The notes: generated by a model not told the origin, from the letters alone. Counted from the stretch's first letter, positions 7,503 through 14,984 are shown. The stretch is 27,685 nucleotides of DNA from JAGLQA01 sp023135565 (GCA_030639305.1 DAOWCY010000084.1:1-27685); one strand, 5' to 3'. Program-made: numbers and translations.

Positions 7503-7804
7503 TTTTTTTGCCTTCGGCGACCAGGGGGCGCTTTTAAAAAACTGCCCCCTGGACCCCCGCAAAACTTTTTATAAACCAACGTTTGCGCCATTACCGGACG
7601 TTTGGTAGTGAGCCTAAACGTTGGGCTAAATAGAAGTTTTGATCAAACTTTTACAAAAGTTTGGCCCCCGGCAGGGTCGCCGAAGGCCAAATCTCTTGCC
7701 CAGGAACATCAAAACTTTTCATAAGCGATACGCTTATCTACTTTAAAAAACTTTCTCGTTGGCTTCTGCGGCGAAGCCGCTCATAGGGTGCCCGCGCCGC
7801 GGGC
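7503..7804. repeat. Mosaic palindromic repeat block R3
   Basis: It fills the gap between the TPR gene stop and the radical SAM start. It contains the hairpin CCAGGGGGC (7521-7529)/GCCCCCTGG (7544-7552), a CGTTTGGTAGTGAGCCTAAACG segment found inverted near 11.97 kb, AAACTTTTACAAAAGTTT (from about 7647), CCCCCGGCAGGGTCGCCGAAGG, and the end palindrome GCCCGCG-C-CGCGGGC (7790-7804) two bases beyond the stop of the preceding gene. No gene is seen. Confidence 0.85.
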
Positions 7805-7805
7805 T

Positions 7806-9083
7806 TCAATTTTTATTCACATTGGGGCAATGTTTTTCTATCCAGGCCCGCAAATAGGGGTCCGGGACTTTGGACACTTCGATATTCGGATAAGCCTGCG
7901 GGTTGGTCAATACGTTAGGCTCAGGCTCTTCCGGGTAATGCTGAAACTGCCCGCCGGTATAATAAGAAATCCCTTTGCCTTCCGAGTGGAAGAGGCTGAC
8001 CCCGTCCCAATATTTCATATAGTATAGGGTAGTAAACGCCGAAAAAAGCAAAAAACCATACAGTAAACTAAAGACAAGAGTCAATTTCCCGCGTTTGAAC
8101 TGTCTCAGCCCTAACGAAAAAATAAAAATAGCTGCAAGGCCGGTAATCCCGTACAGGAACAAGGGTTCCATTATCTCGCTGCCGGGGCTGCCGGGCAAAG
8201 CCGACAGGTACCGGATGTCCACGCCTACCTGCTTTTCTACCTGACTGCCGCTGTCGCCGAAACTTTTGCCTATCAGGAAGTGGGCAATATTAAAAACCAA
8301 CCACCAGCATAAAAGCAGCACGATTAGAGGCAGGAAGTGTTTAAAACGGAGCCGGCGCCAGGGCCGGGATTTGTAAAAAAGAACCATGGTTACCGCCAGC
8401 AGCAGCCAAAAAACACCCGCGGCAGCCGTGTTAACATTGCCACGAATGTAGGCGGCGCGAGCTTGTTGGGCCTGGGTTTTTGCCGGCAGGTAAAAAACGA
8501 TGCCCGGTTTGATCTCCATGGCCTTTTTCATCATGCGGTACACCTGGCGGTTTTTGCCTAAAGCGCGGTAGTTAAGCCCTAAAGCATAATAGGCTTCGTG
8601 CCGCAAATACCAGCCGGGGTTGTTTTCGATCAATTCTAACAATTGGGCGACGTCTTTTTTTACCGCTTCCGGTTCGCGCTTGCGGCTGGCCCTGGACATC
8701 AAAGTTTTCAAACGGGTGTTTATTTGCCGGTGTGCCGCCGCTGTTTTTTTAAGACCGGCAAGCGCTTCCCCGGCTGCCTGTTTCGCCGGGTGGCCCGCCG
8801 GAACCGGGCTGTTTAGGATGCGGCGGTAGTTCATTTCAGCCCGGCGCATATCGCCGCATACCTCCCTGTGGAAATCGCCCATGGTTTTTATGTAGGCCGC
8901 TTGCCGCGCAGGGTCGGCGGAATTGGCGCGGATGGCTTTGCTCAACAAAGACAGCGCGTCGCTGTACTGCCGGGCGGTAATTAGTTTTTCGTAGTCGGAT
9001 AATATTTTATCTTCGCCCTGCACCGGGATCGAGAGAGTCGAAACCAGCATCAGCATTATAAATAGGAAGGCTGTTTTTTTCAT
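7806..9083 (-). CDS. TPR-containing membrane protein with signal peptide
   Basis: The 425-residue product starts with a signal peptide (about 1-23, ending VQGED). A helical TPR-like region follows (about 25-210), including YEKLITARQYSDALSLLSKA, the MGDFHREVCGDMRRAEMNYRRI helix pair and ALGLNYRALGKNRQVY. Four hydrophobic segments come next (about 220-237, 247-272, 308-330, 338-360), then a polar tail rich in Pro, Glu and Tyr. TPRs would lie on the outer side of the inner membrane and suggest a scaffold for protein partners. Its ATG overlaps the stop of the preceding GYNPNSSS gene (ATGA), so the two are translationally coupled. The specific family is not recognised. Confidence 0.75.
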   Translation of the reverse strand: MKKTAFLFIMLMLVSTLSIPVQGEDKILSDYEKLITARQYSDALSLLSKAIRANSADPARQAAYIKTMGDFHREVCGDMRRAEMNYRRILNSPVPAGHPAKQAAGEALAGLKKTAAAHRQINTRLKTLMSRASRKREPEAVKKDVAQLLELIENNPGWYLRHEAYYALGLNYRALGKNRQVYRMMKKAMEIKPGIVFYLPAKTQAQQARAAYIRGNVNTAAAGVFWLLLAVTMVLFYKSRPWRRLRFKHFLPLIVLLLCWWLVFNIAHFLIGKSFGDSGSQVEKQVGVDIRYLSALPGSPGSEIMEPLFLYGITGLAAIFIFSLGLRQFKRGKLTLVFSLLYGFLLFSAFTTLYYMKYWDGVSLFHSEGKGISYYTGGQFQHYPEEPEPNVLTNPQAYPNIEVSKVPDPYLRAWIEKHCPNVNKN

Positions 9084-9451
9084 GATTGGGCGTCCTTGAT
9101 TTTTTTGTTAAAGAAAAGCTTTTGTAATTTGAGATACAAGCGATTAGTTTTTTCCTGGCGGTCGATTTTTCGCAGCAGCAGGGGGGCCAGCAGGCCCGAC
9201 AGGGCGCCGAAAACCGCCGTTACCGCCAGCATAGCCGCGGGCAGGACGAAAATAATCGACCCCATGGAACTGGAGTTCGGGTTATAGCCTTGTTTAACAC
9301 GCAGTATTTTACCTTTAGGTTTTCTAAAAAGCAAAAATCGGCTTGCCGCGAAGCGGCTTAACAAAAGTTTTTTGGGGGGTCCAGGGGGGCGATTTTTCAA
9401 AAAAGCCCCCCTGGCCGCCGGAGGCGAAAATTCTTGTATCATCATAACCAC
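9080..9451 (-). CDS. Small GYNPNSSS-motif membrane protein, copy 2 (start disturbed by repeat)
   Basis: The open frame has 123 codons, but only the last 80 or so resemble a normal gene. They contain KGKILRVKQGYNPNSSSMGS, almost the same as the start of the protein at 12597-12818, then a hydrophobic helix and a basic, Lys-rich tail. Upstream residues 9-43 are a translation of a palindromic repeat (9336-9430), which has kept the frame open back to GTG/ATG codons overlapping the CcdA stop. Either translation starts there and runs through the repeat, or a weak start such as TTG near 9327 or the ATG inside SSSMGS is used. Its stop overlaps the ATG of the TPR gene. It is probably a small membrane peptide and possibly a radical SAM substrate; the function is not known. 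Confidence 0.65.
   Translation of the reverse strand: MVMMIQEFSPPAARGAFLKNRPPGPPKKLLLSRFAASRFLLFRKPKGKILRVKQGYNPNSSSMGSIIFVLPAAMLAVTAVFGALSGLLAPLLLRKIDRQEKTNRLYLKLQKLFFNKKIKDAQS
9336..9430. repeat. Mosaic palindromic repeat block R4, inside an open reading frame
   Basis: GCCGC-GAA-GCGGC, a long hairpin CCAGGGGGGC (9381-9390)/GCCCCCCTGG (9405-9414) and a GCCGCCGGAGGC end. Compared with R3 the long stem has gained one G on one arm and one C on the other. It lies upstream of the GYNPNSSS codons and is read through in frame. Confidence 0.8.
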
Positions 9452-9621
9452 CTTAAGTTATAAACAATCAATAATGCCATCAACACAAAAAGCACCGTAA
9501 AGCCCAATTTAACACCGGCAACATGGCGTTTAAAAACCTCCGCCAGCTTTTCCGACGTAAGGCCGAAAGCCGCTAGCAAAAACACCGCCACCAGCGGCAT
9601 AATAAAAGCTATATTATACAA
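9442..9621 (-). pseudogene. C-terminal part of the CcdA domain in the -1 frame
   Basis: These 59 codons (LYNIAFIMPL onward, ending VYNLRWL) encode the last two helices expected for a CcdA/DsbD-type membrane domain. They continue the upstream frame exactly if one T of the T6 run (plus-strand A6 at 9620-9625) is read twice: AISYLF then LYNIAF. The ATG-led frame overlapping it upstream is a shadow. The join is either a mutation, a sequencing indel or real ribosomal/transcriptional slippage. Confidence 0.7.
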
Positions 9622-11738
9622 AAAAGATAGGAAATAGCCATCACCCGGTGTTGGGGTTCGGAAATCATCGTGACGATAGGAATATACACCTGCCCGGTGC
9701 AGGTTAGTTCCATGCCTGCGATGACCACGCCTAAAACAAATGTCGCCCCGGCCAAAAGCGCGCTGCCGCGGGCGAAGTTCCTGATTTTTTCGTGGATGCC
9801 TTTTTTCAAAAAACCGGGCAATTGCAGGGTCATATCCGCCGCCCTGCCTTTCAGGCATTTTATAAAATCGGAAAAAGAAAGCGCTGCCAGCGCCATCACA
9901 AAAAACAGCAGCAGCACATTCACCACCGTGGCAATACCCTGCTGCCGCAAAATCACCCTGGCAAAATTAAAAAACAGCAGGCCGATAACAAAATAGGTCA
10001 GGAAAACCGCCAGGGTGAAAATTCCCCCGGTATACAGCATCCTGCGCCGGGACACACCCAGCAAACTCAAATAAGAGAGAAGAAAAATAATCGTGGTGAA
10101 GGCACAAGGATTGATGCCGTCCAACAACCCGGCTGCCAGCACGATGCCCGCGGTCAGGGCGTCGAAAGTGTTTTCGCCCATAGTGCGGGTATCATGGCCG
10201 CGTGTAAAAGGCCCGATGGTGCGGTCCCGGTACTGCTGCGTACCGGCCAGGAACTCCCGGATTTGCCCGGGCAGGGTTGTTTCGATTTCCTTTTCGCCGC
10301 CCATCACGGTGCGGCCCATAAAAATAGCCGGGAGATCGGAATCCTGCCGCCCGAAATCGGCCCCGGCATTTAAGAACAGGTCATAAGCGCCCTCTTTGCT
10401 GAGGTCAAAGTAAAACACTCGCAGGGCCACGTTGTGTTCCCGCGCCAACCGCGGCAGTTCATTCCTGAGCAGCCTGCGGCAGTAACTGCAATCATAAGAA
10501 AAAAGGTACAGCGGGATTTCGGGAACGCCGGGAACCGCTCCTTCGAGAAAAATTTCTTTGCGCAGGCGGCGGGCTTTATTTTCCACCTGTTTTTCGCTGT
10601 CTTCGTCCTGGCCGCGGGGAGTGAGGGTAATGGAATCCAGCACCGTGCCGTCCGTGGCGATAGCGCGGATATTCATGGCCCCCGCGCCCACGTCTACGCG
10701 GCAGAAGTGGTGCTGGCGCGCATCCACCTGGGAAGGAAAAGAGGGGTTCCGGTTCATCCACAATAGTTCCGCGCCGGCCCCGCCGGAAATGATATAGGTG
10801 ACGCCGCTGCTTATGGAACGTTCGTACAGGTGCCAACCGGCAAACACCACATCCACCCTGTGTTTCTCGAAAAGGGGCGCCCAGGTGTGGCGCAGGACTT
10901 CCGAGGTCCGGCCCCGGCAAATGTAAACCGGGTCGTGGATAAAAACCACCCGGAAGGGGGTTTTTTGTACTTCGGGTTTGGAAATTTCTTCCTGGAACCA
11001 GCGGTATTGGGGGCTTTCGGCGTCGAATTGGGAACTCGGCTGGCTGCCTCGCGTATCCCAGGCAAACAGGCCGAAGAAAACAGCGTCGCCCCAGTCGAAG
11101 CGGTAATAGCCTTTTTCCAGTAAAGGGAAATAGTCTTTATATTTCCCGCTTCCGGCGGCGTAATCGTTATCGCCGATTACCGGGTATATGGCCGATCGCC
11201 GCAGCAGGGGCGCTTCTATGCGGAAAAAATCTTCCCAGAGTTTATGGTCGGCCCCGTCGTCTACCATATCGCCTAAGACAAGGTTGAATGCCGGTTCCTG
11301 TACCAGCGCCTGGTTGATGACTTCTTCGTGGTTCCGGTTGGTCAGGGTATCGCCGGGCCTGGGGTCGCCGAACACCGCGAAAGTAAAATACTCGCCGGGG
11401 CGGCTGGCGGTTTTGATTTGGAAACTATTATCACCGGGGGGGGTGCGTACGGTTTTACCGGCCCGGCCGCAGGTTACTTCATAGCGGTAAGAAAACCCGG
11501 GCTGCAAGCCGGTTATTTCGATGAAGTGGGAGACGCTTTTTCCCGGCGAACAGGACTCCCTAATTTGCGTTTCGTGATAGACCCGCACGCAGGCAGGTAA
11601 AGGTTCATGGAGAAAGAAGGCCACTGTGGCCGAATGTTCGGTGACGTCGAGCAGGTAGGGTTCGACGCGGAAGCCGGTGGTGTTTTCCCCGGCAAAACAA
11701 ATACCGGCAGCAAACAGGATAATTAATAATTTTTTCAT
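9609..11738 (-). CDS. Metallophosphoesterase-thioredoxin-CcdA fusion (frame interrupted near the end)
   Basis: From the ATG at 11738 (chosen because it opens the signal peptide MKKLLIILFAAGICFAGE) the frame gives 709 residues, about 765 if the -1 frame is joined. Domains in order: purple-acid-phosphatase-type FN3 domain (about 22-112), metallophosphoesterase (about 116-375), thioredoxin-like domain with CSYC (C417, C420) and a PA turn near 470, and CcdA/DsbD-type membrane helices (525 on) with the redox Cys pair C545 (GINPCAF) and C680 (ELTCTG). Phosphatase motifs are partly worn: GD124-125 and GDMVDDG (156-162) are kept, GNHD is GDND (189-192), and GHxH is AGWH (300-303). It should carry electrons across the inner membrane to the outer-facing thioredoxin. 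Upstream codons to 11777 are repeat-derived. Confidence 0.85.
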   Translation of the reverse strand: MKKLLIILFAAGICFAGENTTGFRVEPYLLDVTEHSATVAFFLHEPLPACVRVYHETQIRESCSPGKSVSHFIEITGLQPGFSYRYEVTCGRAGKTVRTPPGDNSFQIKTASRPGEYFTFAVFGDPRPGDTLTNRNHEEVINQALVQEPAFNLVLGDMVDDGADHKLWEDFFRIEAPLLRRSAIYPVIGDNDYAAGSGKYKDYFPLLEKGYYRFDWGDAVFFGLFAWDTRGSQPSSQFDAESPQYRWFQEEISKPEVQKTPFRVVFIHDPVYICRGRTSEVLRHTWAPLFEKHRVDVVFAGWHLYERSISSGVTYIISGGAGAELLWMNRNPSFPSQVDARQHHFCRVDVGAGAMNIRAIATDGTVLDSITLTPRGQDEDSEKQVENKARRLRKEIFLEGAVPGVPEIPLYLFSYDCSYCRRLLRNELPRLAREHNVALRVFYFDLSKEGAYDLFLNAGADFGRQDSDLPAIFMGRTVMGGEKEIETTLPGQIREFLAGTQQYRDRTIGPFTRGHDTRTMGENTFDALTAGIVLAAGLLDGINPCAFTTIIFLLSYLSLLGVSRRRMLYTGGIFTLAVFLTYFVIGLLFFNFARVILRQQGIATVVNVLLLFFVMALAALSFSDFIKCLKGRAADMTLQLPGFLKKGIHEKIRNFARGSALLAGATFVLGVVIAGMELTCTGQVYIPIVTMISEPQHRVMAISYLFCII

Positions 11739-11749
11739 GTTTTTTTTCT

Positions 11750-12075
11750 TGCCTTCGGCGACCCTGCCGGGGGCCAAACTTTTTATTATTTAGAATCAAA
11801 AGAGTTAATGCCTTCGGCGACCCTGCCGGGGGCTAAACTTTTGAAAAAGTTTAATCAAAACTTTTTATAATTTAAAATCAAAAGCGCTCACACGCTGTTT
11901 CTTGCGGCGAAGCCGCTTATCGCCTCCCCGTGCGCACGGGGCAAAACTTTTCATGAGCGATACGTTTAGGCCCACTACCAAACGCCCTGTAATTTGCCCT
12001 GACGTTAGGCTAAATAGAAGTTTTTGGAAGTCCAGAAACCTTTTTTCAAAAAGGTTTTTGGTCGCCGAAGGCAAC
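11750..12075. repeat. Mosaic palindromic repeat block R5
   Basis: It fills the 340-bp gap between the TlpA-like gene and the fusion gene, from just after one stop codon to a few bases before the next start. Two copies of GCCTTCGGCGACCCTGCCGG are visible (about 11751 and 11811), then AAACTTTTGAAAAAGTTT, TCAAAAGCGCTCACACGCTG, GCGGC-GAA-GCCGC, the palindrome CCCCGTGCGCACGGGG (11926-11941), an inverted copy of the R3 segment (AGGCCCACTACCAAACG), and a CCTTTTTTCAAAAAGG hairpin (about 12040). No gene is seen. Confidence 0.85.
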
Positions 12076-12079
12076 TCTT

Positions 12080-12613
12080 TTAAAAACTCTTGTTTTTCAA
12101 GTTTGCGATTTTTGTTTCTAATTGAGTTAAAATACCCCGGTCATAACCTACCCGGAAAAAGCTCAACCGCTGCTCCGGGTCTATAATCAATGTAGTAGGC
12201 AGCGCTGGAATCCCAAACCGGTCAAATAACCGGGCTTCACGATCCAAAAGCACGGGATAAGCGATTCCCAAAGCCTGCACGATACTTTTGACGTCGCTCA
12301 AATTCTCCGGGTCGGTGTTTACCGCCGCCACGACCACATCCTTCCAGGCAGGCGTTTTGAATGCAGCTTGCAACTCCACCATTTCGGTTTTACACGAACG
12401 GCACCAGGTGGCCCAAAAAACTAAAACAACTACTTTACCTTTGTGCTGGTTCAGGTAGAACCGCTCATGCTCTAAGGTGTCTAACCGGAAATCCTGCACC
12501 ACTGCGCCGATGTTCGATTTCCCGCCGCCACTGCCGCAGGCTGTCAAACACAGGCCAAAACCGCAAAGTAAAATAACTGCCCAGCTTCGCAGTAATCTAA
12601 ACTTTTTCTTCAT
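12080..12613 (-). CDS. TlpA/ResA-like thioredoxin lipoprotein
   Basis: This 177-residue protein is a lipid-anchored thioredoxin-fold oxidoreductase acting outside the inner membrane, probably reducing disulfides on partner proteins or peptides. A lipobox LTAC puts the lipidated Cys at C26. The AhpC/TSA-Redoxin-type fold runs from about 35 to 172, with the active site WCRSC (C71, C74) after VVVLVFWAT, and the cis-proline loop ALPTT (P139). Such proteins usually draw electrons from CcdA/DsbD membrane proteins, and one is encoded next downstream. Its ATG lies inside the end of the small GYNPNSSS gene (17-bp overlap, different frame), with no separate ribosome-binding site, so it is translationally coupled. 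Confidence 0.93.
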   Translation of the reverse strand: MKKKFRLLRSWAVILLCGFGLCLTACGSGGGKSNIGAVVQDFRLDTLEHERFYLNQHKGKVVVLVFWATWCRSCKTEMVELQAAFKTPAWKDVVVAAVNTDPENLSDVKSIVQALGIAYPVLLDREARLFDRFGIPALPTTLIIDPEQRLSFFRVGYDRGILTQLETKIANLKNKSF

Positions 12614-12818
12614 CGCCGCTGTTCCGGCTGTTTTCAGGGGACGCGGACGCCGTCCGCTTTATTATTTTGCTTGCTGCTTCCAGGGCGCTGCTTAGGAAAA
12701 TAGAAAATACTCCCGCTCCGGCGGCAAATGCCAAAAAAGGCAGGATGCCGCTGCCTATAGAACTGGAGTTAGGGTTGTAGCCTTTTTTTACCCGCAGTAT
12801 ACGTCCTTTTGATTTCAT
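12597..12818 (-). CDS. Small GYNPNSSS-motif membrane protein, copy 1
   Basis: A 73-residue protein with a basic start, the segment GRILRVKKGYNPNSSSIGSG (5-24), one hydrophobic helix (about 25-47) and a charged tail. Copy 2 at 9080-9451 shares the KGxILRVKxGYNPNSSSxGS block almost exactly, while the helix and tail differ, so the block is the conserved functional part. The start is clear: AGGAG 6 nt before ATG, with a repeat block ending just upstream. Part of the tail (residues about 54-59) is encoded by a GCGGAC-hairpin. It overlaps the thioredoxin lipoprotein gene. I know no named family; a membrane-tethered peptide substrate for the radical SAM enzyme, or a small partner of the redox proteins, are the leading guesses. 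Confidence 0.8.
   Translation of the reverse strand: MKSKGRILRVKKGYNPNSSSIGSGILPFLAFAAGAGVFSIFLSSALEAASKIIKRTASASPENSRNSGDEEKV
12643..12657 (-). repeat. GCGGAC-GCC-GTCCGC hairpin within a coding region
   Basis: This is a member of the hairpin family also seen at 187-201 (GGGGAC/GTCCCC), 4828-4842 and 15169-15183. Here it lies inside the 3' part of the GYNPNSSS copy 1 gene and is read in frame. Confidence 0.6.
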
Positions 12819-12835
12819 TAATTACTCCTAATTTT

Positions 12836-12900
12836 TTGCCTTCGGCGACCCTGCCGGGGGCCAAACTTTTGAAAAAGTTTGATCAAAACTTTTGTTAAGC
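12836..12900. repeat. Mosaic palindromic repeat block R6
   Basis: A single short copy of GCCTTCGGCGACCCTGCCGG followed by AAACTTTTGAAAAAGTTT and GATCAAAACTTTT. It occupies the gap between the TPR lipoprotein stop and the ribosome-binding site of GYNPNSSS copy 1. The adjacent CCGGTGAGCGTCAATTACCGG (12900-12920) can form a further small stem. Confidence 0.75.
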
Positions 12901-12925
12901 CGGTGAGCGTCAATTACCGGCATTT

Positions 12926-14950
12926 TTATAGTTTAAAAAGAACTAAAAAATGAACATTCACATAATAAATGGTTAAATAAAAACCGGCCGTAAACAAAAG
13001 AATGCCTATCAAACTGCCGCTCAAAAACTTCAAAAACCGGTTCGCTCCCGGTTTGAACACTTTCGCCGCAAAATTTGTAGACAAAAGAGAACTTAATGCG
13101 GCATTCAAAGCAAAAAACATTACGAATAACAACCATTGTTGAGTAGAAACAAATTGCTCGTGGATCAGGTAAACAGCAAAAGAAAAAAGAATCGTTAGGA
13201 TAACAAAAATCACGATATAACGCCCGATCCTGCTTAAATCCAGACCCCGGGGTTTGAGCGCCAATACAACCGAAACCAAAACCGCAAACAACACCCAAAA
13301 GAAAATTGCCAGCCGGTCCCGGCGCATGCTGCGTTTCACCCGGTTAGTTAAGGAAGCGATGGTTTTCGCTTTATCCGGCACTTCCTGCAAAGCCTGCCCG
13401 TAAGCCTGTAACGCCTCTTTATAAAACCCGGCGTTATAATAAACAGTGCCGATCTCGATAGAGACCTCTTTAGCTTCGGCGGAACCGGGGTACTTCTCTT
13501 TTAAATGCTTGTAAGCGGCCACCGCTTCTTCTACCGTAAATTCCCGCAGGCGGCTGGCTAACCAGTGCTGCATCAACGGCGCTAATTCTATGTCCGGGTT
13601 GGCGCGTATAATACTCGCTATGTCTTCGAGCAGGGCCGATTGTTCTTCTTTTTTACCCTTTTGACGGGCATATTCCACTTTCCGGATAGACTCGAAACGC
13701 TGCAGCGCTTCGTAACTTTCCCCGCCGAACCGGGCTAAATGCTTAAGCCGCTGTTTGGCCAGGGCCGTTAAAGAACCGGAAGGGTATTCATTTATCAACC
13801 TGCTATACCAGGCTTCCGCTTCTTTGAAAAGAAAAAGTTTCTCGTCATAGATTTCAGCGATGGCAAAATAGGCGTCGTCGATCTGGTAATGGCCGCGGTT
13901 GTTGGCGATGAAATCTTTATAAGCGGCAATACTCTCTTCGTACGCGCCTTTGTCGGCCAAACGGCGGCATTCCAAACAGGTACGCTTGCCTTGCAGGGGC
14001 GGCATGCGCAGCACGATCTCTTTTTCCAGCCCGGCAAAAACCGCCCGGATGTTTTCCACATCCACGTCTACGCGGATAGTTCCGCTGCCCGGGGCTGTGG
14101 GGATACCGGCGTAACGAATGCCGTCTACCTCCGCGCCATCGTCCTTCGTGCCGGGGACTAACACAAACGCCGCGAGCGCCGTGGGGTGCGCCCGGTTGTG
14201 CTCAGTTAGGACTGCGTGCAGCTTCCCGGTCCGAAGCGATTCTTCATCTACTTTTTGCTCTTCTTTAAAGGATTCTATCAGCCCGGGAGAGACCACGATA
14301 CCGAAGGTATGAAACGCTGGAGAAGCCAACAAACCGGGTAATTCTTCCAGGTTTTCGACAAAGATTAAACGCAGCCCGCCCCAATCCAAATTCCAGGCCG
14401 GTTTTGGGGGCTGCCGGTTATTTTCGCCGCCGCAGGCCGCGGGGCCGGACAGGTCGAATAAAGGCACAGAAGTACGCATACCGGCAAATTGTTCCGCATA
14501 CCGGGCTGATGCTTCGCCCGTATTTAGGATAACCAAAAAATCGAAAACCTCGTTTTCCAATAACTGCCGCGCTTTGCCGGACACCTCACCATAGGCCATC
14601 ATAAAAGAAAAGGGTTTATTGGCTTCGGGTTGGGTGCGGAAATAGAAAACTTCGCCGTTTTTCCCGATTTGGTACGTATAGCGGACGCCGGGAAGCAGGC
14701 CGCTGATGGTCACCTGGTGGCGGGTGGATTCGCCCGGGGCTTCCGCCGCCTCATCGAGAGCGCCGCTGCTGTCCGCCGCTTTGTAAAAAACACTGCCATG
14801 GTAGGGTTTTCGGCTGGTCCAGGCAATGGTAACCCGGGCGGATCCGGTTTTTAGAATGACCGGTTTAGCCTTTTCTGACGGTGCTTTCGAACAGTTGACT
14901 CCTCCAAAAAGAAGTCCCAAACAGACTAACGTTAGGTATGTTCTTTTCAT
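12926..14950 (-). CDS. Lipoprotein with dead metallophosphoesterase domain, TPRs and four membrane helices
   Basis: The 674-residue product has a lipobox-like LFGGVNC (Cys 20), then a purple-acid-phosphatase-type FN3 domain (about 30-110, ending VRYTYQIG...FYFRT as in its two neighbours). The phosphatase-like domain (112-318) keeps the family order but has lost its metal ligands: YGEVSG replaces GDxR, LNTGEA replaces GDxxxxG, SGPAA replaces GNHD, and the motif IV His is absent. TPR repeats follow (about 325-540; CRRLADKGAYEESIAAYKDF, AEAWYSRLINEYPSG, YNAGFYKEALQAYGQAL), then four membrane segments. It is probably a binding scaffold rather than an enzyme. A strong promoter lies directly upstream, so it heads the minus-strand cassette. 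No ribosome-binding site is present. Confidence 0.8.
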   Translation of the reverse strand: MKRTYLTLVCLGLLFGGVNCSKAPSEKAKPVILKTGSARVTIAWTSRKPYHGSVFYKAADSSGALDEAAEAPGESTRHQVTISGLLPGVRYTYQIGKNGEVFYFRTQPEANKPFSFMMAYGEVSGKARQLLENEVFDFLVILNTGEASARYAEQFAGMRTSVPLFDLSGPAACGGENNRQPPKPAWNLDWGGLRLIFVENLEELPGLLASPAFHTFGIVVSPGLIESFKEEQKVDEESLRTGKLHAVLTEHNRAHPTALAAFVLVPGTKDDGAEVDGIRYAGIPTAPGSGTIRVDVDVENIRAVFAGLEKEIVLRMPPLQGKRTCLECRRLADKGAYEESIAAYKDFIANNRGHYQIDDAYFAIAEIYDEKLFLFKEAEAWYSRLINEYPSGSLTALAKQRLKHLARFGGESYEALQRFESIRKVEYARQKGKKEEQSALLEDIASIIRANPDIELAPLMQHWLASRLREFTVEEAVAAYKHLKEKYPGSAEAKEVSIEIGTVYYNAGFYKEALQAYGQALQEVPDKAKTIASLTNRVKRSMRRDRLAIFFWVLFAVLVSVVLALKPRGLDLSRIGRYIVIFVILTILFSFAVYLIHEQFVSTQQWLLFVMFFALNAALSSLLSTNFAAKVFKPGANRFLKFLSGSLIGILLFTAGFYLTIYYVNVHFLVLFKL

Positions 14951-14955
14951 AGGCT

Positions 14956-14984
14956 ATCATATCGCAAGCATGGGAGCTTGTCAA
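14956..14984 (-). promoter_or_regulatory. Strong sigma70 promoter, predicted leaderless, heading the minus-strand cassette
   Basis: On the minus strand TTGACA (14979-14984), a 17-bp spacer and TATGAT (14956-14961) lie 5 nt before the ATG at 14950. Transcription would begin at the start codon itself. No ribosome-binding site could fit in the gap. Confidence 0.7.

Noticed and set aside
7500..7562. Upstream start for the radical SAM protein (21 extra residues)
   Set aside because: The extra residues are a translation of the CCAGGGGGC hairpin repeat; the ATG at 7499 matches the start of the conserved protein.
9792..10386. Overlapping plus-strand frames (193 and 97 codons) opposite the CcdA domain
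   Set aside because: Glutamine/histidine-rich shadow translations of the membrane-domain codons on the minus strand.
12933..13298. Minus-strand 121-codon frame in the membrane part of the TPR lipoprotein
   Set aside because: Overlaps the lipoprotein gene in another frame, with Cys/Phe-rich shadow composition.
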